From Struthio camelus (Eukaryota > Chordata > Aves > Struthioniformes > Struthionidae), in contig NC_090954.1 in the NCBI RefSeq assembly GCF_040807025.1, positions 13,471,501 to 13,535,500 of the forward strand: 64,000 bases of DNA. Reading direction: 5' to 3'. A model generated the notes under the pieces. It had not been told where the DNA came from and ran no database searches. It saw nothing but the letters and a program-made list of their open reading frames with translations. A program made the translations under genes and the position numbers. This document shows, one piece after another, positions 11,741-37,200 of this stretch; position 1 is the stretch's first letter; each line of letters opens with the position of its first letter.

Positions 11741-13360
11741 TCAGCTCCTCCATCGCCTCCTGCCAAAATCCCAGGCCTGGCCGAGGCCGCGCGGCAAGGA
11801 GACCGCGCGCCAGAACAGCAGCCGGGGCGGCAGGGCGAGGTGGCCGCGCTCCCCGCCGCGGGCGCCACCGGCACACGGCCAGCCCCGTCCCCATCCCCGT
11901 CCCCACGGCGGGGGGCACCCGGCCCCGGCCCCAGCCCCAGACCCGGCGTGGGGCAGCGCTCCGGGCAGACCCGCCGGAGCTGCCTTATCTCCGTTTCCTT
12001 CCCGGGGCCGCCCCCGTTCGCCTCACCCAGCGCCCCAGCCCGGCCCTTCCCCTCCGAGCGGTGGCAAGCTCACGGCAGGGTCTCGCTGCCGGCAGGGTCG
12101 GGGGGCCAGGCCAGGCGGCAGCCCCCCTGCGAGGCAGCTCTGTTTTAGCTAAAAGAAAATAATGTAGGAAAAAAGGGGGGGGGGGGGGGAATGAAGGTGG
12201 GCTGGGGAGAGGAGGAGAGCGGTTCTTTCCGCCGGCGGCCGCCAGCACCACGGGCACCCAGCCGCCGGCAGCGAGCGGCGGCCCAGAGCCGCCCGGGCGC
12301 GGGGGACCGGTACTGCCGGGGGGAGCCGAGCCGGCACCCTGGCGGCCCCCTCCTCGCCCGCTTCCTCACCGCAGCCCCAACCCCCCCCCAGCTCCCACCC
12401 CCCGAGAGCCGGCCCGGGGCTTGGGGCCGGGCTAAAGGATGCTTCGGGGGTCGCCGGCAGGCGTGTGCGGGCAGGGCGGCGGGGGGCGGCCCTGCCGCAG
12501 CCCCAGCCCCAGCCCCAGCGCGGGGGGGCCGAGCCGGCAGCAGCAGCGATGCGGGCTGGGGCCCCGGGCCCGGCCCGGATTTCGCCTCGTGCGCACATTT
12601 TCCGCAGAGGCAGAAGCTAGCAAACATCGCCGGTGCCAGGGCGGGCGGGGGGGGCAGCAGCCGGACCCCCCCGCGCCACTCTTGGGCCGCGTCCCGCCGC
12701 TGCCGCCGCACCGCCCCTAATAAGGGGGCAATTAAGGGGGGGGGGGCACGGCCGGCGGCAGCTGGTCCCACCTGCCGGCGGCCGGGCCGGCAGACACCGG
12801 GGGCTGCGGGCTAGCGCTGCGGCCGGGGGGGGGCCAAGCCAGGGCCTTTTTCCCCCAGGCAGGTGATTAACTCCGGGCAGGAGCACAACGCGGAGCAAAC
12901 CGCGGGCAGCGGGCGCGGCTTTGCCGCAGCAGGACAGAAAATGACACAGCTACCAGCCGGGGGAAGCGAGCCCCTCTCCCCCAGCGCTCCCAGAGCCAGG
13001 GGGCCGCGGGGGGCGGCGGCGTTTCCCGGGGCAGGAAGGGGAGCCGGTAATTTGGGGAGAGGGGCGAGCTGGGGGCCCCAGCGCCGCAGCCCCGCACCTC
13101 GTTTGTCACTCCGACAGGTTCAAACAAACCTCGCTGCCGCCCCGTCTGGGATTAATTAGGCTCCGTCTCCGTTTCCTCCAGCGCTGCGCCGGGGCCGGGG
13201 CTGCGGAGGGAGCAGGGGCCGGTTAGCCGGCGGGCAGGGGCTGCCCCCTCTGCAGCCCCCCGGCCCCAGCTGGGCGCACCCAGAGCCGGGGCCGGGGAGC
13301 CACCAGCCCCGCGGTGCTCGACCGCATCCCGGGCGGCTGCGGGGAGCCTCCGGGCAGCAG
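11740..13360. promoter_or_regulatory. CpG island 5 of the left flank, with long G runs
   Basis: GC-rich and CpG-dense. It contains a run of 15 G at 12175-12189 and another long G run near 12735-12746, plus CCCAGCC-type minisatellite tracts near 12497-12520. On the minus strand it lies downstream of NDST1 and in the right place for a SYNPO promoter (inference from known gene order). Confidence 0.6.
12175..12189. repeat. Homopolymer G15
   Basis: Fifteen uninterrupted G on the plus strand directly after an A-rich stretch. Its length is prone to sequencing and assembly error. Confidence 0.9.
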
Positions 13361-15297
13361 AGCCACGTCGAGGGTTGCAAGCCCTCTGCGGACCCCCCTC
13401 CCCCCCCCACGCAGGCATTGCACCCCTCCGTCACGCAGATTTGGGGGAGATGAAGCAGCCAGCACGTTTGCCTCCGTGGCGCCCTGCTGCCAAAGCTCGG
13501 GGAGCAAATTACAGGCAGCGGCTGCATTACACAACGAAGGCAAAACCAGAGCCCAGCGGCCCGGGGAGCAGTTTGGCCTGCCAGAGGCCCCCAGAGGGCC
13601 CTTCCTCTCGCCCCGGGCCAAGTACAATCGCTCTATGGCTGTTTTAATCCAGGGTTGGGAGAGCCAAGAGGGAAAGGGAGAACGAGGATACCAAAACCCA
13701 AGGCGGGGGGTGGGGGGAAACACACACTCTCGGCGCTTCAGCAGCCTGTGGCAGGGTTGTCCTGCCCTTGTTAGGGCCACACTCGGTGCGAGGGCCGTAT
13801 CCTGCCACCTTCCTGCAGTGCTGGCCAGGCAGGGAAGGCCGGGCGCTTGCCCCCTGGGCTACGCCACTGTTTTTGCTGCACAGCGCTTTGTGGGTGCTTG
13901 CAAAGCTCCTGGAGGCACGGGCAAAACGAGAGTCTCGTTGCAGGGGAATGCCCAAGAGGACATCCTGAGGCCACAAGAAACCAGAACATAAACTAAATGC
14001 AGCGCTTAGTCCTTTAAAACTTTGCTTTTCGAGGCAATCTTTCTGAGGCTGGAGCCAGGATTTTGGACGCTGCGGGCTGTGACTAGCTCTGCTCCAAGCC
14101 AACAAGAGAGAGCCCCAAGGCTGCGCGCGCAGGGTCCGGTCTGCACGGTGCCTGCCCTCCCAGCCCCTCGGGCAGCCAGGCGGGAGGGGAGCAGTGTGGT
14201 GGGCTAGACGGGCTGTCCCTGCCCCTCCAGATGTGTCGGGCCACAAACGAAGCGAGCGTGCAGGACCTCAGCACCGGTTCAAGCACACGCGGCCTGTCCT
14301 CCGCCTTTCGGACCTGCTGGCTCCATCCTGGCTGAGCCCCGCAGCCCTGAGGGACTGCTGCAATCCTCTCTGCCCCTGTCCCATGCAGCAGAAGCCCCTG
14401 AAACACTGGTTTCTTACCCCCTTTAGGAGTTGCAGGGGACCTCCACAACTAAAATAGCAGGAGTGGGGACAGGCGGTGCAATTACTCTGGCTGTGAAACC
14501 GCGGCTGAAGGACCCCAGCTGTCAGCGGCAGAGCCGGAGAGGGGGAAATAGCTGGGCTAGTCCCAGCCCGGCTGCTTGGCTTCCTCCCAGGGGCAGAGCG
14601 GAGGGCGGGCGCGTTTCGGGGCTGCGAGGCGGCGGGAGGCTGTGCAGCCCGGCCGGGCCGGGCGGCTGCTGCCACCTCGCGCACGGAGCGGGGCCGCGGC
14701 GCCTCTCGCTGCCGCCCCTCAGCCTTCCTCCTCCAAAGGCTCAGCACACCCGGCCCAAAACCGCAGGAGGCAGCGGCTATCGCCGTGCCAGGGAACCGCT
14801 GTCGGCGTGGGCCAGGAAAGCTGCGCCCGGCCTGCTGCCGCCGGGATGGGGCGCCCAGGCTTGGCTCCTGCGTACTGCCAGGCAGCCCAGGCTGCCCCCC
14901 GCATCCCCGGCCGCTCGCGTGGGCAGCGCTCCCGGCCGGCTGGCCCTTCCCGGGCAGCCTGGAGCAGAGCTTCGTGCCCCCACAGCCCCCCTAGAGCGAG
15001 CCCAAGACCAAGCCCAGGCCAACAGGATGGACGGACAGATGCGTCTTGCAGAGATGCTGCTTGTTGCAGCGAGCAGGCAAACGCGTCCTGTCCTGAAGCA
15101 GCTCTGGCCCTCCGCTGCCTTTCCCCAGCGCGGCCGTACCTTCCCCGAGGTCTGGGGCACGACAGGATCTCGTGGCACCAGCGAGATCGCACCAGCGAGA
15201 TCGCACCAGCTCACTGGCTGAGGCCCTCAGGTTTGCATTCGGCTGAGTAGAGGAGAGAAGCAGGCAAAACCAAGCAGCTAAAACCAGAGAACCCTGT
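13360..15297. other. Intergenic region downstream of NDST1 with a small CpG-rich segment
   Basis: CpG frequency rises at about 14560-15190, a sixth, weaker island. A 14-bp tandem repeat is noted separately. No gene structure is seen. Confidence 0.5.
15175..15210. repeat. 14-bp tandem repeat (2.6 copies)
   Basis: The unit GCACCAGCGAGATC occurs at 15175 and 15189, with a partial third copy at 15203. Confidence 0.9.
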
Positions 15298-15303
15298 TTT
15301 ATT
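15298..15303 (-). terminator. Distal poly(A) signal AATAAA for NDST1
   Basis: Minus-strand AATAAA (plus-strand TTTATT) followed within 15-45 nt by a T/GT-rich stretch (CTGGTTTTAGCTGCTTGGTT). Its position about 2.4 kb after the stop suits a longer NDST1 transcript. Confidence 0.5.
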
Positions 15304-16321
15304 AGCAGTTAGTTCAACAGGACCTTACATTAGTGACCGGGAAATTCTGAATGCAACCCAAATGGACCGGGCTTGAAAAGGACCCAACGGAGGGGCAACG
15401 GGAACAGTGCAGCATCCTTCCCCCCAGCCCTCCCTCTGCCCCAGCCACCCCCTGTGCCCTGGGGATCACTAGAGTTTCACGCAAAAATAAAGCGGTGGGA
15501 ACCCCTGCTCACAGAGGGGCCCCATCCACCATCAACAACAAAACTAAACGAAGGGAGCGGAAAAGCCCAGCGTTTCTGCCGCTCTCCCCCTCCGCTACCC
15601 TGAACTTGCTCTCAAGCCAAGTGTAGCCCTTGCAATCGCTGCCGCCGGCCCAGCTCCTTCAACCACCTTCCTCAGGAGCCAAGCATCAAATACACTGCCA
15701 CGAAGGGGCCAAACTTTCCTCAGGCTGGAGAAAGCACCCGTCCTTCCCTCCCCGCAATCTCCCTCTACCATACCATCAGCCTGTGGGAAATTAAGGCCTT
15801 TGGCTTCTCCTACAGCGATGCTATAGATACCTTGGAAGCGGCTTGAGAAGCGTACCACATTTTGCCAGCTCTGCACCCGCTCACAAAGGGGAAGGGCAGC
15901 CCTTCGCTGCATCCCCGTCCCGGCCGCTCAGTGCAGCTATGGGCAGGAGGGGACTTGGGGACGAAGGGAGCCACCAGGATGGACCACGACCACTCAGCTG
16001 CCCTGGGGCAGAGTGGATGTTAGGCTCTTCCTCGCTCCTACAAGGGCCCTGCGGCACTTGGCCCACAACAGCTGCTCCTTGCACGGCTCTCACCACTTCT
16101 TTTCTCCTAACGTAGGAAAATTGCTGGGCTCCTGGGCTGCAGAGCAGCAAAGGAAGTGCCCCTGTCCCATCCCGTCTGCCACGAAGGGCTCACCCACAGG
16201 GCTGCCCTTCCCGAAGCTTTGGCACACGCATCCGAGCGGCTCCATCCGAAGGGAAGCTGGGGCCCTTCTCCACGTAAACTCATGACGGCTCGGTGTTGGC
16301 ACTGCTGCAGCATGCACGGAC

Positions 16322-16372
16322 AGGTACGCACACCCACACGCACGCTCACACACATGCACACACTCCCCCAGG
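16322..16372. repeat. CA-rich simple repeat
   Basis: Imperfect ACAC tract with CG and CT interruptions, inside the inferred NDST1 3' UTR. Confidence 0.7.
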
Positions 16373-16717
16373 GCAGCTAGAGACAGGGACGAGTTCGCAG
16401 GCTTCACTGACGAAGCACTGGCAGCAAAACCAGAGCACGCAGTGGGGCGCCGGGAGAGAGGCAGAAATAGGGCTGCAGCTTCTGTATGTCACTGGTACAA
16501 GTAAAAAGACGTGTCTGTCTTCGGTTTGGAAGCCAGACCAAGAAACGTTCCTCTGTTTCCCCACTGACCTTTGTCCACTTCTCATGTAACAGGTAAGGAG
16601 ACAAAATAAAACCCTAGAGGTTTAGGTACAAATTCTGGCACCAAAGAAAAACAATCCCCTGCAAAACAGAACAAAAAACCCTCCCACCCAACCCAACATT
16701 ATTAAAATACTTTAGCT

Positions 16718-16723
16718 TTTAAT
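16718..16723 (-). terminator. Proximal poly(A) signal ATTAAA for NDST1
   Basis: Minus-strand ATTAAA about 1 kb after the stop. It is followed by a strongly G/T-rich downstream element (GTTGGGTTGGGTGGG, then a T-rich run, about 16695-16655), the classical arrangement for cleavage and polyadenylation. Cleavage would fall near 16700. Confidence 0.5.
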
Positions 16724-17699
16724 AGTCAAGAGGTCTGAAGTTCTCAGCATCCTTCCGACCGCCGTTCTCCCAAAATCCGCCTCGTCTGCTGGAGCCCGCT
16801 CTGTTCCGAGCCGGGGCCTGGAGCGCACCGGAGGGCGCTGGGCTGCCAGACAGCCTCTCGGCTTTACCACAGAAAACACCACGCGTGTAAAACACTGCAA
16901 CGCAGGATCGGGGGGACGGGGCTTATGTCGTCCGGGGAACTGTGCCGGGGCCAGCTCTCAGTTCGGTTCTCCTGGTTGACAGCTTTCCCATCGCACTGCC
17001 CATGGACTGGGAATAAGAGGTTGAGGAGATTAAAAACAAAGATGACAAAAAATACTGCCTAAGTCTTTAAAATAAAAAAGACACCTTTTTCTCAGCTTGT
17101 AACACTAGATTTTGGGGGAATCCAGCAAACCACTGTTAAACGCTCCTGTTTCCTGCTCTTGGGCTGCGTTGCAGGACTGGGTATAGGTCACTTCTGGCTT
17201 TGGCTTTCCAATAGCTCCTTTCCTCTGTTCCAGACCAGCAAAAGTTATCTTCAGGGTGCCCGGGGCTGCTTCTCCGTCATCTGAGAAGGAGGTAAAGAAC
17301 CGCTCTGATGCTGCTCTCAGGCCCAGGGGAGTTAGGACCTGTGCCACGAGGAGAAACAGGGAATTTGCACCGATTCCCCATTTCCCCATCAGAACGGGAT
17401 GACAAATGACCTCGCTGACAAGCCCAAGAATTAAAAAGGAAAAAGAACGGATGTGGGGGTACATGGAGAGGTCGTAGCGCCGGGACCGCAAAGTCAGGCC
17501 ACAGCTCGCACAGCCTTGGGCGCAGCTGTCCCGCTCTCCGCTCGGCAGCTGCCGCAGGCTCCTCGCGGTCTCCCTCGAAGGCCGCGGCCGAGTATTGCTC
17601 AGAAACGCTCCCCCACCCTGCGGGTTCGGCTCGGTGTCAGACGGAAGGCCTTCCTCGCGGCCTCGCTCTGCTATTGCTCAGGACGGCAGCAGGCAGCAG

Positions 17700-30872
<13,173 letters not shown>

Positions 30873-30876
<4 letters not shown>

Positions 30877-30884
30877 CCTTGCAT
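30873..30884 (-). promoter_or_regulatory. Minimal uORF (Met-Gln-Gly-stop) overlapping the NDST1 start
   Basis: On the minus strand the sequence ATGCAAGGATGA places an upstream ATG at 30884, two codons, and a TGA that shares bases with the main ATG (an ATGA overlap). The upstream ATG has a poor context (T at -3, C at +4) while the main ATG has A at -3. Leaky scanning or reinitiation would be needed; a regulatory effect is inferred only. Confidence 0.6.
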
Positions 30885-30953
30885 CCACAGAGCAGATTCA
30901 GGCCCCTCTCCCTTGCCCACTCCCCTCCCCTTTCAAACTCCAGGGGAGGGGAA
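30877..30953 (-). other. NDST1: NDST1 5' UTR part of the first coding exon, with inferred splice acceptor
   Basis: Reading the minus strand, a T-rich stretch (30974-30956) ends in TTTTTTTAG at 30955-30954. This is a good polypyrimidine tract and acceptor, so the exon probably begins at 30953, giving 77 nt of leader before the ATG. The leader is purine-rich (GGGGAGGGGAGTGGGC type). No transcript confirms the acceptor. Confidence 0.5.
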
Positions 30954-33400
30954 CTAAAAAAAAGGTAAAGTAAAATTGAATAATAATACTAATAATAAAT
31001 TAAAATACTAGCAGGCTGCATGTGCAGGCTCTCTCCCTTCCAATAGTCCGGTGTCCCTCGCTGTCTGCTTCATGTCACCATGGCAAATCCACTGAGAGTC
31101 CCCTTTCAGAGCCGAAATCGCCGCAGCAGCATCCCGGGATCAGCACCATGGCCTCAGAGGGGCGAGGGGGCGGAGGGCGGCGTCGGCACGTCTCTCAGCG
31201 GGCGCGCGGGCATGGCAGCTCCCCGGGCTGCCTCTGTCCTGCAACGCTGCTCCGTGCCCTGCAAGAGAGAGAAGAGCTTGTGAGCGCGGGAGCGATCCCG
31301 GACGGAGGGCTTGCTTTGATATCTCTACGCTCTGAACACTGATGCCGTGCGGCTCCGCAGCTTTTATTTATGCAAGCGCAATCACTCCAGCAGATCCCTC
31401 GGTGAGCTCGCCTGCGTGCCAGGACTTGCAACGAGAGCGCCTCGAGCTCCCGGCGGTGCCGAGGACGGGGCAGGGAGTGCCTGCACGTGCCCATGTGCCA
31501 GCAGACACCAGCTTCAGCACGCCCAGGGCACAGCAGCACCACTGGCGTCTTAGTCGGGGTGCTGGTGCTTTGGCCGAGCCCCCATGTACCCGCGAGTCCT
31601 CATCCTTCCACAACGCAGCTGAGTCCTTCTAGCAAACAGCTGCTGCCAGAGAAGAAGTCCTGCTCCTCCCTTCCCCGTTGCAAGTGTGCAGCCCACACCC
31701 TTTTATTTTGCATGGGCTCGAGCGCTCGTTTGATCCCTCATCAAGTGCACTGAACTCACAAAATATCCGCTTTCTCCCCTGCCTTTTCGCTGGGCTCATT
31801 TCCTTCTAGTTTAGCCGGCTCAGCGGGACATCCAGCAAGAGCCAGACTGCTGCAAGGAAAGTGGCAGGAGCAGCCGGGTGCCCCTTTCAGCAACTGCAAG
31901 ACACGGGGCCGGCTCAGCCTGGCTCGCAGAGCCCCCGAGCCTCGGGACAAAACCAACAGCCTCCCAGCAGCCGCGGGCGATGGGTCAGGATGGCGTGCAC
32001 CCCCTGAGCAATTTGCAGGGTGCACTGAGCCGTGCCGCGCCATGCGCTGACGGCGTGCAGGGCTGGGTGGCTTTGTGCGCGGGGCGGCAGCGACGCGCCA
32101 GCTCCCAGCTCGCCTTCCTGCCTCCCCGCGTGGCCCGGCATGACCTGGCACAACGTCCCGCTGCCGGGCACTGTGTTTTGGGTGAGGACACAGCAGAGGG
32201 GACTTTGGAGGGGAAGACATCGGGGCTGGAGCTCCCGCGGCAGGAGGAAGGAGGAGGCTGGAAGCGAGGGGGACGGGGACTTGGAGCTCAGCACAGGGTG
32301 CTACGAACCCGCTGTCACCCGTGCTCGCACCACCAGCGCGTAACCCAGCGGAGCGGAGCACGGGGGGATGCTGACTGCAGGACGGAGAGGCCCAGCCTCG
32401 CTCCCCGCAAGGGCGGGCGGTCCCCACGGACCGGCGAGCGCTCACCGCCGCCTGGCGCGGGAGGCAGCCGAGCCTTTGCTCCGGGCCGCGTCTCACTGGG
32501 GCGTTTCAGCCCAGCCTCGGGCTATCTCAGCAACCTCTCCCGAGCGGCTAGAGACCCGCAATACACAGAGGTGGCGACCGAGGCTAAATGCAGCCCTCAA
32601 ACCCTTGCTACGTGGGGACTGCCGGCCCCGGGGCAGTTCCCGGGGTAAGAGCTGCAACAGGAGTCCTGTCCCACCCCGAGCAAAGCCCCTCCGGCCTGTC
32701 CTGCCCCAGCTCTGCAAAATCACTGTGTTATGTAGGAGTCAAACAGTCAGTAAGGGCACAGACAAAAGGAGAGCGAGACAAACTCTTTGGGCCAGACTGC
32801 AGTCTCATTTACACCGGGCGAAGCACTGAAACGAAAGGAAAGCTTTCCAAATTTACTCCCACGCTGCCAAGAGCGGCATCGCATCTGGCCAGAACCCCTC
32901 CGCGGGGCGACACGGCTGTACTCAATAAGGAAGGCACGCTGCGGGCAGCGACGGGCTCCCAGGACGCTGGGGGAAGCGCCGTCCCCTGCAAAGGCCCTCC
33001 GGCAACCCGGGATAAACATTACGGCGGATATGCACGGTCGCAGGGGAGGGACGCGGGCAGCCGGCCAGCTGGAAGCCACGAGGCCGAGCCACGGGCCAAG
33101 GGGGGAAATTCCAGCCAAGGTCACCGAGACAAAGCCTTCTTCTGAGGGAAAGGCCAAGGCAAGCGAGAGCGCCCACGTGGAGCCGAAAGGACCTTGGGAA
33201 TTTTTTTTCTCCCCCCGCCTCGCTCTGAAAGGCCCACTAAAAGAAAAGAAAAAAAATGTGCACGGAGGTGAAGCTGCCTCAGGGAGGGAAATATTGATGC
33301 TGCCAGCACATTAGAAAATACAGAGATAGATACATATATAGAATCTCCCTTCCTGCGAATCTGGCTAATCCCCCCGTGGGCACGAGGGCAGGGAGCGTGC
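30954..33400 (-). other. Probable NDST1 intron 1, proximal part
   Basis: Mixed-composition sequence upstream of the first coding exon. A CpG-richer patch lies at 32340-32560. No gene seen. Confidence 0.5.
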
Positions 33401-34260
33401 ATTTGTGGGGGCTCACGGCCCGGTCTGCAAACCGCCGGCAGCAACGCCTGCTCCTCGCCGCCGAGACGCCTCGGCAGGGCGGCGCGGGCCCTGCCAGGAG
33501 CACCGGCGGCGGAGAGCCCCCGGCCGAGCGCCGCGGGGGCTGCGGCCGCGCGGGCTTGGGCTGCCTCGCCGCCGCCGCCTTGCGGGAAGGGGGTTGCGCA
33601 AGCGAGGCGTTAAACGCCGTTGGGAGAGAGGTAAAAATAGAGCGCCGGCGTCCCGGCTGCGCCAAGGAGAGCGCCGTCTCTCTGCCCGGCCCTTCCCGCG
33701 GCTCAAACCTGCCCAGAGACAGCCCGAAAGGGCAGCCCGGCCGCTGGCCCCCTCGCGCCTCGGCCCGGGTCAGGCCTATTCATAGCTCCTCGTGACTCCC
33801 GCTGGCGTCGCCCCCGATGACCGTCCCCGCTCTGCAATCCCACCCGGCCTCTGCCTGCCGGAGGCTGCGCGCCGTCCTCCGCCACCACCGCCCCGCCAGT
33901 GCCCCTTGGAAGGGGGCGGGCAGCGGGCCAGAGCCGCGGCGGGCGCCCGCTCCCTGCGCGGCCGGCAGCGGAGGGCGAGGGAGGCTCCGCACGCGCAGCA
34001 CGGCCGCGGCGGGGCGGCGCCAGCCCCCGCCTGCTGTACAAATATAATCCGGACAGTAACGGGAGGAAGCTTTGCCGGCTGACAAGTAACACGGGTTACG
34101 CGTTGCTCTGCAGAGCAATCCCGTCGTTCCTGCCCTTACCTGCCTCGAGCCGGGCCCGCTCGACGCCCCCGTCCTACTTCCCAGGAGGAAGAAGCCAGAC
34201 TCGATGACAACCTCTGCCACCCGCCAGCACGGCCGCGCCGCGCCATGCCAGGACCAGAGA
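33400..34260. promoter_or_regulatory. CpG island with candidate alternative NDST1 first exon
   Basis: GC-rich, CpG-dense block 3 kb upstream of the first coding exon. On the minus strand GAGGCAG/GTAAGG places an almost perfect donor at 34140, so an exon running from about 34.2 kb to 34140 could splice to the acceptor at 30953. No coding potential is seen. Transcript data would be needed to choose between this and the 56-kb island. Confidence 0.45.
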
Positions 34261-37200
34261 GCATCTGCTGCTTTTCCTTTCTTGCTTGTTTTTTTTCAAA
34301 TCCCTTTTTATTTTTTTACAGGTGTACAATCCCCAGCCAGGGGCAAGAGACCACGCGCCTTCGCTCCTCGGCCCAGGGAGCGAGGGGAGCGTGGGGCTTC
34401 CCTCCTCAACATGGGATTCGCCACCCTCCTCCTTCCTGCCCTGCGGCATCGCGTTGCTTTCCCGACCTGCACGCTGCAGGAACACCTAACCCATCCCAGC
34501 GACGGAGGCTTCAGACAACCAACGTGCCAACGCAGCATACCCCGGCCCACGCGGAGACGGCAGGCTCCGCTCATCCCCGCCCGGGCTCTTGCTTTGCCCT
34601 GCCCCGATTGCTCCCGCCCCAATTCACTTATACCTTCCCTCCGCTGCATCGCTCAACACGTCACCTCAACAGGGCCAGGCCCTGAACAACATCCCTCTTG
34701 GATGTTCAGCCCCTCGAGGAGAACATCCCAGGTAGGAATCTGGGGCAGGACGGTTTTCCAGGTCCATCTGTCCCCACATGAGCGGGGCAAAAACACAGGG
34801 GCAGCCCAAGTGCGGCACGGTGCATGCACGCCACACGCCACTCTTACAGAAAATCCAGCATCCGCTGGGACTCCTGTACTGGGACTGCCTCCAAAATCGA
34901 GCAAGAAGCAGGCAGTGATTTGTAATCAGCGCTCACAAATAGCTTTAAAGGCTTACAACGAAAAATAAAGCCAAAAGGTTTGTATGTGTATTAGGGAAAC
35001 ACTTGGAAGCAAAAGGCTTTCACTTCCCTGGCCTTGTAGCCCACTCTGCAGAAGACAGGGCCTCTGCCAGCGCCTGGCGAGTCGAGGGCACGTCCTGCCG
35101 TCAGAGGCTGCAAGCCAGTGCCGACATCAGCAACGCGATGCAGTCTCCTTGCTGCCGGTGCCAGCAGGTTTATGCCACCCCTTGGATACCTCCCGCTGTG
35201 TTGCAGCAGTTCGGGACGCGTGCCACAGCCATGCATCCTTCGGCAGCCGCTCGTGCAGATCTCTTGCCCCAGCCCATCCTGCGCAGTGGGTGAAGAGCCC
35301 TGGAGCGTGCCCGGGCCGGGGTCCTGCCTCCCGGTGGGCGTGGGAGCACAGGCACTGCATGAACCCCTTGGGCAGCTGAGTCCCCGCAGCTGGTGGCATC
35401 CTCGCGTGGGACCGATGAGCAGACACAGGCGATACTCCCAGCTGCCCCGTGCCAAATAACCCAGCCACCAGGTATCATATCTCACGGGAACGAGAGCTGC
35501 CCTGAATGGAAAGGTTCAGAAAGAAGACCAGCAATAAGAGCAGCCAGGGGTCAAGTTTCTCCCTTTGTCCCTCTGCCGTAGGCCCTGTAGAGCTTGTTCC
35601 ACCTTGTTTTAATGCCAGGGACCCCCTTTCTGTTCTGCAGTGCCCCTCAAACCACTCCCTGCATGCCAAAGCTCCCCACAAACGATGACTCTATCCCCAC
35701 ATGGGGATGGGGCAAATTGCCAAAGGGAAGCGAGAGGAAGAATCGCTTCTCCAAAGGCACAGTCAGCTCCACAGCCGCAAGAGAACTGGCTGCCAAACAT
35801 TTCCTGCAAGGACATGGCCTTCCCGTGTGCCAGGCAGGCCCCAGCGATGCTCTTCTTGACAACACACAGCCCAGTAGCTTCCTCATCTCCTTCAAAGGCT
35901 GGACACAACCTCAGGCGACCTTCCTGCCAGCTCCGTGCAAACCCTCCCATCCATCCCTGCCAGATCTTGCACTACAGAGAAGGGAAGCAACACTTCTGAG
36001 CAAATTCCTCTGCAGAAACACACACTAATAACGCACTTATAATCTCTACGGCATTCATCAGACCTGTTTTAACCATTAAACACCCTTAAACAAGGGGCAT
36101 GTGCACGCTTTGCTTTTATAGATGTATGTGTGCAGGGAGAGGCTCTCTCCTTGATTATCCGTCCCTAAGGAAATGAAGAGCCGGGAACCCTTTATGAAGC
36201 ATCGCATCCTGGATGTGCCATCCTGTTCCTCCTCAACTTCTTTCATCAGTTAGGACGGTAATACTCACAGACCCACCCTCCTTCCTGCACGACAGTCGCA
36301 AGCCCTCGGTACTGACATTCAAGTTCCCATGACTACAGGCGAGGAAGTGACAGCCAGCAGATTTAACGTCAGTGCATGGAGAGGCAGGAACGGAGATGGC
36401 TGCTGACAGGCAAGATTACACATCTATCTTCAAATCGTTTGCAACAGAGACAGGACAGAGTGTGGACGTGGTGGGAATGGGGCCCTACAGGGGTATCACC
36501 TTGGATTTCCAAGGGGCTTCATTAGTCCATCTTGTTTTAAGAACTTTTAATTATGGTTCTGTGCAGTATGTAATAATCAGGCTGTGTTAATCAGGTAAGA
36601 ATCAGGTAGTCATCAGGTGTGTTAAAATAGAGGTCTGATTCTTAGCTGGAATTTTCCACCTCTTTGTGGCACACACATATTCATACATGAGTCAGCTACC
36701 TGACGGCCCTCATGCAAGATGACCTTTCATGTACAAAAGCCCTGAGGTTTCTAAGCGTCTATCCACAAGGGTCTGGCCAAGCATGGCACAAGCGACTCCA
36801 GCCAGAGCAGAGTTTGGTCACTTGGTTTCTTGCTCAAGGGCACGGCCGGGAAGGCAGCAAGCACGGCCTCGACCGCAGCCCAGCTTGCGCCACTAGTTCC
36901 TGTGGACATGGCCTGGAAAGCTCCCAGCACCCAAATCTGGGTCAGCCCAAGGGAGCCCCAGTACAGGCATTGAGGCTGCAGCAAGAAGGTGCCCCAAATC
37001 AGACTGGTAAGGAAGAGCCTTCCTGCACCAGTGTCACTGCATCTCCTTCTGGAAACCTTCCCTGGGGTCTCTTGCACAAAACCCAGGAGCACCCAGGATG
37101 CTCTGAGCTCCCACAGCGGCACTGCGGAGCAGCACAGCGGGCAGCAGCACAGCCTTACTGAGTCACAGCTGTCCCTTCTTGCCGTCCGGCCTGCCCCAAC

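Larger units (their letters stand above)
15298..17699 (-). other. NDST1: NDST1 3' UTR (inferred, long form about 2.4 kb)
   Basis: Sequence following the TAG stop on the minus strand down to the distal AATAAA at 15303-15298. I see no coding homology in it. It contains a CA-rich tract near 16320-16370. The true end depends on which poly(A) signal is used. Confidence 0.55.

Noticed and set aside
30877-30888. GTG-initiated extension (four codons) of NDST1
   Set aside because: Vertebrate genes rarely start at GTG, the ATG at 30876 aligns with the human start and has A at -3.
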